A stretch of 6,648 nt of DNA. It comes from Oligoflexia bacterium. Its GTDB lineage: Bacteria > Bdellovibrionota > UBA1018. The DNA lies in NCBI GenBank assembly GCA_903854365.1, contig CAINWE010000334.1, positions 1 to 6,648 of the forward strand. The letters are read 5' to 3'. Position 1 is the stretch's first letter. The number at the start of each line of letters is the position of its first letter. This document shows positions 1-5,693 of the stretch, in pieces. A model generated the notes under the pieces. It searched no databases, was not told the DNA's origin, and saw only the letters and a program-made list of their open reading frames with translations. Both the position numbers and the translations under genes were made by a program.

Positions 1-294
1 ACAGAAAGGGCTTCGATTACGGCTGACGTGAAAGACTTCAAGCATAAAATTGCCGAGGTCAAACTGAAGTTTATCCACGTACCCGTCGAAGTGCCGATGG
101 AAAACTTGGGCGGCACCACTTGGCGCGCCACTCTCACAGCTGAGCAACTCCAACTGCTCGCCGTCACCGGTAAAACCGTTCGCTACGAGGCTAACGTCGT
201 CGCAAGCAACGACAAGGGACAAACGGCAATCACCCAGACTCCGATCCTCATCTCGATTAAAGCACCTGAACTCTCACTGGGCGGCGCAGGTTAG
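1..294 (+). CDS. C-terminal end of a probable secreted Ig-like/beta-sandwich protein (5' truncated)
   Basis: The frame is open from the first base of the window to a TAG at 292-294, so this is the last 97 residues of a gene that begins outside. A GTG at 28 could serve as a start, but no Shine-Dalgarno lies before it and the reading continues smoothly upstream, so I treat it as internal. The sequence alternates hydrophobic and polar residues (AEVKLKFIHVPVEVPMEN, then VRYEANVVASNDKGQ, then ILISIKAPEL), as expected of beta strands. The pattern of a central Trp followed by a Y-x-A-x-V-x-A-x-N-D-x-G strand pair resembles bacterial Ig-like or fibronectin-III-like domains of surface or exported proteins. 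It has no cysteines and no membrane anchor at the C-terminus. Which protein it belongs to cannot be told from this fragment. A 6-bp hairpin at 309-333 without a T-run lies in the convergent gap after it. Confidence 0.6.
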   Translation, partial: TERASITADVKDFKHKIAEVKLKFIHVPVEVPMENLGGTTWRATLTAEQLQLLAVTGKTVRYEANVVASNDKGQTAITQTPILISIKAPELSLGGAG

Positions 295-351
295 GCCGGC
301 AGACGCCCGGAGTTAGACCGACCCTGCAACTCCAGCAGAACTACCCCAAAA

Positions 352-828
352 CTACCAACGATGATAGGCAGGATGCCCAGGCTTTACCGCGACAAAAGTG
401 CCACGACATTTTGCGCAGACTTTTCCCCCAGCACTCAGAGTCGCTTCAATGACCGCACGGTCGGGCTGAGAGTCAACTACCTTGGCAACGAGTCGAATGG
501 AACCCGTCGTCGGCGTCGGACGTAAAAGCTGAATCGAATAATCCGCTGTCACCGTACAAGGAGGGTGATCGGCTTTTGCCTTTTCCATCAAATGCCAAGC
601 AGCCGTCCAATTCGAGTGACAGTCCAGAACAGCCCCAATAATTCCACCATTCAACACACCCGGGAACGCCTCGTGATGATGCATCGGTTGCCAATCCGCA
701 ACTACCTCATCACCTTGCACCACACTTTTAACGCGAAGGCCCTGGGCATTAGACGGACCACACCCAAAACATTCACTCTGAGGAGCATAAAGATCTTGTA
801 AGGCTTGCTTTGATTTGATTTCTTCCAT
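352..828 (-). CDS. PaaI-type hotdog-fold thioesterase
   Basis: This is a 158-residue cytoplasmic protein of the hotdog superfamily, whose members hydrolyse acyl-CoA or similar thioesters and usually act as dimers or tetramers. Seen in the sequence: CFGCGPSNAQGL at residues 20-31, the opening signature of this PaaI subgroup; then FPGVLNGGIIGAVLDCHSNW at 55-74, the long hotdog helix with the conserved Asn-Gly-Gly and Asp69-Cys-His; then three to four beta strands ending in CRGTFVAVKP. The length is normal for the family. The frame extends upstream to a TTG at 870, giving 172 residues. The ATG at 828 is preferred because family members begin shortly before CFGCG and the extra 14 residues look unlike a domain, though neither start has a strong ribosome-binding site. 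It is divergent from pncC and convergent with the fragment at 1-294. The substrate cannot be inferred. Confidence 0.88.
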   Translation of the reverse strand: MEEIKSKQALQDLYAPQSECFGCGPSNAQGLRVKSVVQGDEVVADWQPMHHHEAFPGVLNGGIIGAVLDCHSNWTAAWHLMEKAKADHPPCTVTADYSIQLLRPTPTTGSIRLVAKVVDSQPDRAVIEATLSAGGKVCAKCRGTFVAVKPGHPAYHRW

Positions 829-922
829 GGGTCCCAGACGATCGCACTGATAAAATCTGAAATCAAACAAAAATCGTCCGGCTCAAACGACCCAACTCAG
901 ACTAGAAGGAGACGCGATACTC

Positions 923-1480
923 ATGAACTCTCACCTGACCGAACTGGGCATCTCGATCATTCAACAACTCAAAACTCAAAAAATAATCCTCTGTACCATT
1001 GAATCCTGTACCGGAGGGCTCATCGCTCACCTCCTCACCCGCGTCCCGGGCGCTTCTGAGGTATTCTGGGGTTCTTGGGTCGCCTACGACAACTCGGCAA
1101 AACTTCAGCTCGGAGTTTCCAAGCAAACCCTCTCTGATCACGGCGCCGTTTCACCTGAAGTAGCTGCCGAGCTCGCACAGAACGGCTTAGAACATCTTAA
1201 AACAGCATTGGCTCAGCACCCTTCGAGCTCACTCACCCGCCCCACACAACTTTTGGCAATCTCAACGACGGGAATAGCAGGCCCGAGTGGCGGCACCCTA
1301 GAAAAGCCCGTCGGCCTCTGTTATTGCGCCGTCGCATCCTCCGGTCGACCCCCTACAACCCTCGCCATTCAAGCTCCAGAAGGACTCAACCGAACTCAAA
1401 CCCAGGAATTTTTCGCTCAAAGAGCCCTCGAATTCGTACTCAAGCAGTCCCAGAGCTATGAAACAAATAAACTGAAATAA
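923..1480 (+). CDS. pncC: Nicotinamide-nucleotide amidase (CinA C-terminal family)
   Basis: This 185-residue protein has the CinA C-terminal domain on its own, the form that deamidates nicotinamide mononucleotide to nicotinate mononucleotide in the pyridine nucleotide (NAD) cycle, in the cytoplasm. Seen: ESCTGG at residues 27-32 with the family's nucleophilic Ser28; VAYDNSAK at 53-60 with the conserved Lys60; HGAVSPEVA at 73-81; and TTGIAGPSGGTLEKPVG at 115-131. These are the family's signature blocks in the right order. The start is fixed by AAGGAG at 906-911, 11 bases before the ATG. The N-terminal molybdopterin-like half of full CinA is absent, as in E. coli-type single-domain PncC. One oddity is a Ser/Thr/Pro-rich insertion of about a dozen residues (near 97-109, QHPSSSLTRPTQ) just before the TTGIAGP block, where relatives usually have a tight turn. 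It lies opposite the thioesterase gene and appears to be transcribed alone. Confidence 0.93.
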   Translation: MNSHLTELGISIIQQLKTQKIILCTIESCTGGLIAHLLTRVPGASEVFWGSWVAYDNSAKLQLGVSKQTLSDHGAVSPEVAAELAQNGLEHLKTALAQHPSSSLTRPTQLLAISTTGIAGPSGGTLEKPVGLCYCAVASSGRPPTTLAIQAPEGLNRTQTQEFFAQRALEFVLKQSQSYETNKLK

Positions 1481-1502
1481 CTTAATAACAACTCACACCA
1501 GC

Positions 1503-1522
1503 TTAAAATACACTTATTTTAA
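1503..1522. repeat. 8-bp perfect inverted repeat in an AT-only stretch
   Basis: TTAAAATA at 1503-1510 is the exact reverse complement of TATTTTAA at 1515-1522, separated by CACT. It lies 23 bases after the pncC stop. Because it is AT-only, it would form a weak hairpin. It could be part of the transcript end, or a binding site or UP-like element for the gap before the lytic transglycosylase gene. The sequence alone does not decide between these. Confidence 0.5.
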
Positions 1523-1538
1523 ATAAAATAAACAACCC

Positions 1539-1567
1539 AAATCGATTGAATTTAAAACGATTTTTTT
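1539..1567 (+). terminator. Weak candidate rho-independent terminator after pncC
   Basis: AAATCG at 1539-1544 pairs with CGATTT at 1558-1563 around a 13-base loop, and the second arm runs into seven T (1561-1567). The placement after a stop codon and the T-run fit a terminator. The stem is only six pairs and mostly A-T, so termination would be inefficient. Confidence 0.35.
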
Positions 1568-1725
1568 GGCACCTGACTAATCATTTATCACCCCTAAAGC
1601 CTTTGTGAGCGCTCTCCGCAAAGGCCCATCCTCAACCAAAAAAGCCGTATCCGACATTTCGACTCAATATCAAAAAGTTACGCTCAGAGCCAAAAATGGG
1701 CCCAAGACTTGCTTCTACCTAAGAC

Positions 1726-2475
1726 ATGAGCAATTCATCAAAAAGTAAAGTAGTTTTAATTTGCCTAACCTGCCTCACCGCACTGACCCCGACTGTAGGA
1801 GCTTCTCAGACCACCGATCATCACCTCGCATTCAAGCAAGGCCTCGATGTGAACTCCTCTCAACTCGCCTACACAGAGAACTCCGATACGATCCGACTCG
1901 CACAAGCAAAAGAACTCCTCGGCAAAAAACTTTTTAAGAAAAACATCGTAAAAGAAACAGTAAGCATCGCCGCACTCGACCAACACATCTACGGGTGGAC
2001 CTCACAAGAGCTAAAACCTAAATATAAAAAATACGCCCGAAGAATTGCGAGCGCTATCATGACCGAAAGCAAAAAGCACAGCTTTGATCCCGTATTTTTG
2101 ATGGCCGTCATTGAAAACGAAAGCAGCTTCAATCCTGAAGTCATCGGGAGCTTTGGCGAAATTGGATTAATGCAGATCACTCCACAAACGGCTGAGTGGA
2201 TTTCTCGAAAATATCACATTGCGTACACCGGTCCGAAATCGCTCAAAAATCCAGCCGTCAATATCGCATTGGGTTCAGCTTACCTCTCCTACTTGCGAGA
2301 AAAATTTGGATTTCGAGGACAACTCTATCTAGCCGCTTACAACATGGGATCACGAAACGTCCAACGCTTCTTAGCGCAGCAAAGACTACCCAAACAATAC
2401 CCATCTCGTGTCATGCAAAGATATGTTCGATTTTACACCACGCTCAACAACGAAAGCAGAATTGCCTTAAACTAA
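1726..2475 (+). CDS. Exported SLT-type lytic transglycosylase
   Basis: This 249-residue murein lytic transglycosylase would cleave the MurNAc-GlcNAc bond of peptidoglycan in the periplasm. Residues 1-26 form a signal peptide: a Lys-containing start, hydrophobic VVLICLTCLTALTPTVGA, and a probable signal-peptidase I site after VGA. It has no clear lipobox, since the Cys residues 13 and 16 sit inside the hydrophobic core. Residues 28-100 are a polar linker with no domain I recognise. The goose-lysozyme-like SLT domain runs from about 105 to 240. It contains the catalytic Glu132 in ENESSFNP (130-137), then GLMQITPQTA (147-156), then AAYNMG (203-208), the three standard blocks in order. The ATG at 1726 has no good Shine-Dalgarno, but the signal peptide begins exactly there. 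The gene ends 10 bases from the convergent small membrane gene. Confidence 0.92.
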   Translation: MSNSSKSKVVLICLTCLTALTPTVGASQTTDHHLAFKQGLDVNSSQLAYTENSDTIRLAQAKELLGKKLFKKNIVKETVSIAALDQHIYGWTSQELKPKYKKYARRIASAIMTESKKHSFDPVFLMAVIENESSFNPEVIGSFGEIGLMQITPQTAEWISRKYHIAYTGPKSLKNPAVNIALGSAYLSYLREKFGFRGQLYLAAYNMGSRNVQRFLAQQRLPKQYPSRVMQRYVRFYTTLNNESRIALN

Positions 2476-2485
2476 GCCCAAGTCA

Positions 2486-2704
2486 CTAAGCAACCTGGGA
2501 AGGTGGCTTCAACCGAGAAGACTCCTCTTGAGAGCCGTCTTTGGGAGCCACAGCTTTGATTCCACTTTGATCTTGCCAAAGAATACGAATCCAGGAAGTA
2601 AAGAGGTACCCAAGAAGCCAAAAAACAGGAAAAAAGAGAGCCCCCATGAAAAGCAAATACCCTAAGGCATCTAGAATCCCAATCATTTGGGACTCATTTT
2701 GCAA
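2486..2704 (-). CDS. Small membrane protein of unknown function
   Basis: I do not recognise this 72-residue protein. Residues 8-43 are strongly hydrophobic and aromatic (ILDALGYLLFMGALFFPVFW, then LLGYLFTSWIRILW), enough for one long or two short membrane helices, with Pro26 in the middle. The tail (44-72) is polar and charged and probably cytoplasmic. The start is unsettled: a TTG at 2704 sits 6 bases after GGAG (complement of 2711-2714), while an ATG at 2686 lacks a Shine-Dalgarno but opens exactly at the hydrophobic segment. Either start overlaps the 5' end of the plus-strand gene beginning at 2646, head to head. Supporting a real gene are the membrane-like composition and the fact that it fills the otherwise empty stretch from 2476 to 2645. 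It is convergent with the transglycosylase gene, with a 10-base gap. It could still be a chance ORF. Confidence 0.5.
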   Translation of the reverse strand: MQNESQMIGILDALGYLLFMGALFFPVFWLLGYLFTSWIRILWQDQSGIKAVAPKDGSQEESSRLKPPSQVA

Positions 2705-3674
2705 CAATTACTCCAAACCTCTCACTCACTCGGAGTGGGCCGCCCAGCTCTCTAAGACCTGGCTAAGAACCCCAAAGAAATCCCTCGACCAGGGCGTTCG
2801 CCTCCTCGCAGCGCATTCGCCCGCGACGCCGCCTGCGTTGACAGCTCCGAATCAACCTTTCGATTCACAGCTCCTTGCTCTTAGCCGACTGTATGTGAGA
2901 AGTAGAAATTTATTCATTCAATCCCAAGGAGCGTACCGCCCCAGCATGAACTCGAGCCCTAGAAGCTTAGGTTCGCTGGCGCTTTTAGAGCCCATCATCG
3001 AATATAGCCCGATCAGCGCAGAATACATTTGGGCCGCCACTGACCCGAGACAGCGACAAAACAAAGCTTACCTTTCACAACTCCGAAGTCTCATCTCCAA
3101 TTTATTTCACGAACAAAATCACAGGATTCTTTGGCATCTCCTCCCCAACGCCCCCAAAAAACCAGGGGCCATGCGGCGCTACCTGAACTTTGCTGAAAGT
3201 TTAGTAATCACCCTGGACATGGCTCTCAGTGATGAAATCGACTATCCCCTCAACTCCCTGTTTCATCTCTGCGGCGTCACCTACGACCGAGGAGCAACCG
3301 TCCACCCTTTGAGGGAGTCTCTGAAGCACGCCGAGAGCACGCGGAAACGGATCTATAGAAATTATCTTCAGGCGTGCGTCTATTCGACCTACCTGTACCT
3401 CGAACTCTACGAACCGAAAGACATCCTTCGCGCAACTCAGACCCGATTCAACGCCCACGAACCGATCGGTACGCTGGCAGCAGAACGAAGCCTGCTTCTC
3501 GACTCTGAGTTTGTCAAAAAAACGAACCCATTTTGGCAGAGCAAAAACGGGAGACAGGCTTCCCTGCGACTGCAGCAGAGGCCCGGGGAACCGCTCGAAC
3601 TCAGCGACGACCCCGAGAACCCCTATCTCCTCTACCTTTGGGCCGAGAAATGGTTCGAACAAATGGGGCTCTAA
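2646..3674 (+). CDS. Unknown 342-residue protein with an HExxH motif
   Basis: I do not recognise this family. The protein has no signal peptide and no membrane segment, so it is probably cytoplasmic. It is rich in predicted helix and in Leu, Arg and Tyr. Seen at residues 155-159 is HEQNH inside a helix-like stretch (LISNLFHEQNHRILWHLLP), matching the HExxH zinc ligand and catalytic pattern of metallopeptidases. A second helix about 25 residues on (RRYLNFAESLVITLDMALSD) carries Glu184 and Asp196-Glu197, one of which could be a third ligand as in gluzincins. This assignment is inference; HExxH also occurs by chance. The ATG at 2646 has only a weak purine stretch (GAGAG) before it, and the next usable in-frame start is a TTG at 2838. 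The 5' end overlaps the minus-strand gene at 2486-2704, and the stop overlaps the stop of the minus-strand gene at 3671-3820. Confidence 0.8.
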   Translation: MKSKYPKASRIPIIWDSFCNNYSKPLTHSEWAAQLSKTWLRTPKKSLDQGVRLLAAHSPATPPALTAPNQPFDSQLLALSRLYVRSRNLFIQSQGAYRPSMNSSPRSLGSLALLEPIIEYSPISAEYIWAATDPRQRQNKAYLSQLRSLISNLFHEQNHRILWHLLPNAPKKPGAMRRYLNFAESLVITLDMALSDEIDYPLNSLFHLCGVTYDRGATVHPLRESLKHAESTRKRIYRNYLQACVYSTYLYLELYEPKDILRATQTRFNAHEPIGTLAAERSLLLDSEFVKKTNPFWQSKNGRQASLRLQQRPGEPLELSDDPENPYLLYLWAEKWFEQMGL

Positions 3675-3820
3675 TGCGACTCCATCGCTGGCGTTGGAAT
3701 AGTAAATGGCGGAGGGGAGTTCTTAACGCGACTCTCTTGAACCGACGTGTATATCGTCATCACGAAACACACTACGATTCCACTGACGCTGGCCCCGACT
3801 AAAATTGAAAGATATTTCAT
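3671..3820 (-). CDS. 49-residue single-pass membrane protein
   Basis: This short gene encodes 49 residues. It starts MKYLSILVGASVSGIVV and continues with CFVMTIYTSV, so residues 3-24 make one transmembrane helix. A short polar, proline-rich tail follows (ESRVKNSPPPFTIPTPAMES). An in-frame TAG lies three codons before the ATG, so the start cannot be further upstream. The ribosome-binding site is weak (AGAG, 7 bases away). Its stop TAG (3671-3673) overlaps the TAA (3672-3674) of the plus-strand gene, so the two share the bases CTAA. It lies 91 bases after the stop of the 108-residue membrane gene on the same strand and could be co-transcribed with it. A Lys-start helix and a tidy polar tail argue for a real small protein, but length alone makes chance possible. 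A non-cleaved signal anchor is more likely than a secreted peptide because no clear cleavage site is visible. The function is unknown. Confidence 0.5.
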   Translation of the reverse strand: MKYLSILVGASVSGIVVCFVMTIYTSVQESRVKNSPPPFTIPTPAMESH

Positions 3821-3911
3821 TTTTTCGCTCTATCATTTCAACCCTGAATTAGCCAGCGCCTTCCAAAGAGCAACTCCCCCCCTCAAATTAACCCAGCCAA
3901 CTCGCCTCAGG

Positions 3912-4238
3912 TTAAGCCACTTTTTTGACCTGTGAATGTTCGTGCTCGGACGATTGCATCTGCACTAACTTATTATAAATACCCATCATTAAGAAGCTCG
4001 GAGCCCAAAGACCAACAAAGTTTCCATACTCTTTTTTTTTCGAGAAAACCTCAAGGGCTGCGGAAAGGATCATACTTCCTACAGCGAGGCCCATAAAACC
4101 AATAGGTGGAATTTGAGCTGAGCGCTCCTCGATTGCGTGAACAATACGAGCCGCTCGAGGGGTCTCACTCGGCTCAAGTGGAGCAACATCTTCGAGTACT
4201 CTTTCAAACGCCTGCTTAGCTTGTTCTAATCTCGCCAT
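3912..4238 (-). CDS. 108-residue two-helix membrane protein of unknown function
   Basis: This is an integral membrane protein I cannot name. Residues 1-43 form an amphipathic, charged N-terminal region (LEQAKQAFERVLEDV, then RAARIVHAIEERSAQ). Then come two membrane helices, about 44-65 (PPIGFMGLAVGSMILSAALEVF) split by no charged residue until Glu63, and about 73-92 (NFVGLWAPSFLMMGIYNKLV). A basic KKK loop joins them, which puts the loop in the cytoplasm under the positive-inside rule. The tail is polar and His-rich (EHEHSQVKKVA). The start is well supported: GGGAG (complement of 4247-4251) lies 8 bases before the ATG. It is divergent from the 293-residue membrane protein, with which it shares the 135-base region 4239-4373, so the two may be regulated together. 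A 6-bp inverted repeat (3888-3893 and 3910-3915) spans its stop codon. Confidence 0.8.
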   Translation of the reverse strand: MARLEQAKQAFERVLEDVAPLEPSETPRAARIVHAIEERSAQIPPIGFMGLAVGSMILSAALEVFSKKKEYGNFVGLWAPSFLMMGIYNKLVQMQSSEHEHSQVKKVA

Positions 4239-4266
4239 TGCACGTACTCCCGTAGTTTAATTGTGG

Positions 4267-4296
4267 TTGATGTTAAAACTCGTAATGCAATAAACT
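4267..4296 (+). promoter_or_regulatory. Candidate sigma70-type promoter for the 293-residue membrane protein
   Basis: TTGATG at 4267-4272 and TAAACT at 4291-4296 are separated by 18 bases and lie about 75 bases before the ATG at 4374, in the divergent gap. They resemble -35 and -10 boxes (TTGACA, TATAAT) with two mismatches each. The surrounding AT-richness raises the chance of a spurious match. Confidence 0.35.
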
Positions 4297-4373
4297 TTCC
4301 ATTAAGAATTTTTATAGGTACGGCAATTGCTTTGCCTAGAGTCAAACCTACTTCAAACCAGGAGACTCAACAC

Positions 4374-5255
4374 ATGGATATTCAAATCAATCGAGCACGC
4401 CCAGAGCCAGAACGTCCCAGTCTTGTTTCAACCCTCCCACGATCTCTCGAGACCACGTCCAACCGATTTTCACGAGAAGACTCACCCATTTCTTGGCGAG
4501 GAGTACTCGCCGGGGTCCTCGTAGCCTTTCTAGCGCAATTGGCTTTTACGAGTTTAGGAGTGGCCCTCGGTGCATCCAGCCTCAGAGGAGTCATCCAAGG
4601 CACCACCCGATTCGTTGGACTTGCCTCGGGCTCAGCTCTCTGGCTCATTCTGTCGACTCTCCTATCCCTCTACTCGGGAGGCTACGTGGCAGGTCGACTG
4701 TCAGGTCCAATCTCGGTGCGAATAGGACAAATTCAAGGCATTGTCATTTCTGCACTTTTCTTCGCGCTGTGCCTCTCCCAAATCGGAATGACTCTGGGAT
4801 TGATCAGCCGAGGGATCAGCGGAGCTATGAGCACACTGAGTCAATCCGTCGGAACAGTAAGTAAGAACCCCATCGTGCAGGAGGCAATTCGAACGACACT
4901 CGGAAAAATACCGCTCAAATCCCCCCCAGACCAAGTCGCCAGCGAACTCACCTCCCGCCTCATGAGTGGCAATCGCACGGGCGCGAGAGACTATCTGGCG
5001 CAACAAACAGGACTCAGCGCAAAGGAAGCTGATGCGAAAATCAACCAACTCATGGGATCAACAGGGGAGGCTCTCAAAACGGCCGGAAATGCTACTGCTA
5101 GCATAGTTTCCATCGCCGGTTGGACCCTTTTCAGCGCACTCCTCTTAGGCACACTGTTTGCGTTTCTGGGAGGAGGAGTTGGAGTTGCTGCCCACTTTGG
5201 AAAAGTCCCCAAGCTCCCATCTCAAGATCGAGACAGAAAGCAGAGCGCTGCCTAA
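4374..5255 (+). CDS. Multi-pass inner-membrane protein of unknown function
   Basis: This is a 293-residue protein. The open frame begins at 4263, but AGGAG at 4360-4364 sits 9 bases before the ATG at 4374, which sets the start. Residues 1-40 are polar and cytoplasmic. Membrane helices are visible at about 43-66 (SWRGVLAGVLVAFLAQLAF), 80-104 (LWLILSTLLSLYSGGYVAGR), 117-143 and 240-273 (Ala/Gly-rich). A Gly-rich SGGYVAGRLSG follows helix 2, a pattern I associate with uncharacterised bacterial membrane proteins that carry a repeated GG-x-x-AG-R-x-x-G element. Residues 145-238 form a soluble region with TGLSAKEADAKINQL, a helix-turn pattern of unknown role. There is no catalytic or transporter signature, so no function can be assigned. 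Transcription probably ends at the strong hairpin at 5331-5360. Confidence 0.85.
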   Translation: MDIQINRARPEPERPSLVSTLPRSLETTSNRFSREDSPISWRGVLAGVLVAFLAQLAFTSLGVALGASSLRGVIQGTTRFVGLASGSALWLILSTLLSLYSGGYVAGRLSGPISVRIGQIQGIVISALFFALCLSQIGMTLGLISRGISGAMSTLSQSVGTVSKNPIVQEAIRTTLGKIPLKSPPDQVASELTSRLMSGNRTGARDYLAQQTGLSAKEADAKINQLMGSTGEALKTAGNATASIVSIAGWTLFSALLLGTLFAFLGGGVGVAAHFGKVPKLPSQDRDRKQSAA

Positions 5256-5301
5256 GCGCTTCCTCCCGAATCCATCCCTCCCTGGCCTACTCACTGCCCC
5301 G

Positions 5302-5325
5302 CTCATGGACCCACTCATGGACCCA
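5302..5325. repeat. Tandem repeat, two 12-bp copies
   Basis: CTCATGGACCCA occurs twice back to back (5302-5313 and 5314-5325), followed by CTATG, which begins like a decayed third copy. It lies between the membrane-protein stop and its terminator. It is most simply explained as a local slippage duplication; each copy contains an ATG, but no ORF follows. Confidence 0.8.
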
Positions 5326-5330
5326 CTATG

Positions 5331-5360
5331 ATCTCCGGAACTTGAGTCCGGAGATTTTTA
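5331..5360 (+). terminator. Strong rho-independent terminator
   Basis: ATCTCCGGA (5331-5339) and TCCGGAGAT (5347-5355) form a perfect 9-bp stem around a 7-base loop, followed directly by TTTTT (5355-5359). It lies 76 bases after the stop of the 293-residue membrane gene. The minus-strand ORF at 5358-5549 ends with its TAA in the T-run, so the same hairpin would also protect or partly stop a transcript coming from the other side, although that side has no T-run after the stem. Confidence 0.88.
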
Positions 5361-5549
5361 CCGACCAGAAACCGACCGTGCAACGAAATTTTGGATCCAA
5401 CGAACCGCTCGCCCCAAAACCCCATAAGCTCCCTGAGGTCCTCTTCTCTCACGCACAGCCCGATGGGATACCCCCAGGCGAGGCCTCTGCGCAGGGGCAC
5501 TCGAGTGTGCGGGCATAATATTAGACTGTTTCTTTTTTTTTGGTCTCAT
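5358..5549 (-). CDS. Candidate 63-residue very basic small protein
   Basis: I do not recognise this ORF. It is the only plausible gene in the 438-base stretch 5256-5693. The ATG at 5549 is preceded by a consensus GGAGG (complement of 5557-5561) at 7 bases, and a promoter-like pair lies about 60 bases further up (5608-5636). The product starts MRPKKKKQSN and has about ten Arg plus a four-Lys run with only one Glu, so it would be strongly cationic. Its end (GVLGRAVRWIQNFVARSV) could form an amphipathic helix, as in nucleic-acid-binding or membrane-active peptides; that is inference only. Arg codons CGT, CGG and AGG are used more than in neighbouring genes, which could mean either transfer or a chance ORF. 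The alternative is that this stretch is a non-coding RNA or untranslated DNA. The stop falls in the T-run of the terminator of the convergent gene. Confidence 0.35.
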   Translation of the reverse strand: MRPKKKKQSNIMPAHSSAPAQRPRLGVSHRAVRERRGPQGAYGVLGRAVRWIQNFVARSVSGR

Positions 5550-5607
5550 AAAAAAACCTCCATCCAATAAGAACTGCAAAACCCAAGCCGTATTCAGTCG
5601 ACACCGG

Positions 5608-5636
5608 AGTTTAGTAGCCAAAAAAAACCCATTCAA
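5608..5636 (-). promoter_or_regulatory. Candidate sigma70-type promoter on the minus strand
   Basis: Reading the minus strand, TTGAAT (5636-5631) and TAAACT (5613-5608) are separated by exactly 17 bases. They match the -35 and -10 consensus at 4 of 6 positions each. The predicted transcript would start near 5600 and run about 50 bases before the GGAGG-ATG at 5549. It could equally drive a non-coding transcript. Confidence 0.4.
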
Positions 5637-5693
5637 AACATCTTTTAAATAATTATTTTTAGAATAAAATTGTACGGCAGGGGGGAGAACTCA

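Noticed and set aside
309..333. GGAGTT/AACTCC hairpin in the convergent gap after the first gene.
   Set aside because: It is a six-pair stem with a 13-base loop and no T-run on either strand, so it is not called as a terminator.
565..801. 78-codon plus-strand ORF opposite the thioesterase gene.
   Set aside because: The minus strand encodes a clear hotdog thioesterase over the same bases. The plus frame is a shadow without a ribosome-binding site.
1599..1625. GCCTTTG/CAAAGGC 7-bp hairpin with a 13-base loop, considered as a terminator.
   Set aside because: No T-run follows on either strand, so it is not a rho-independent terminator by sequence.
3201..3662. 153-codon open frame on the minus strand inside the HExxH gene.
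   Set aside because: It is a shadow of the plus-strand gene: it lacks a start signal and its product is unlike a folded protein. The plus strand reads as one continuous plausible protein.
3888..3915. TTAACC/GGTTAA hairpin spanning the stop of the 108-residue gene, considered as a terminator on the minus strand.
   Set aside because: The stem is only six mostly A-T pairs with a 16-base loop and just three T after it. It is too weak to call.
4263..4373. An N-terminal extension of the 293-residue membrane protein from the ATG at 4263.
   Set aside because: AGGAG sits at the right distance from the ATG at 4374, while the extension covers the promoter-like region and has no ribosome-binding site.
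5315..5500. 61-codon minus-strand frame starting with GTG, with protein-like composition.
   Set aside because: It overlaps the 63-codon ORF in another frame, has no Shine-Dalgarno, and reads through the strong terminator hairpin. The other frame has the better start signals.
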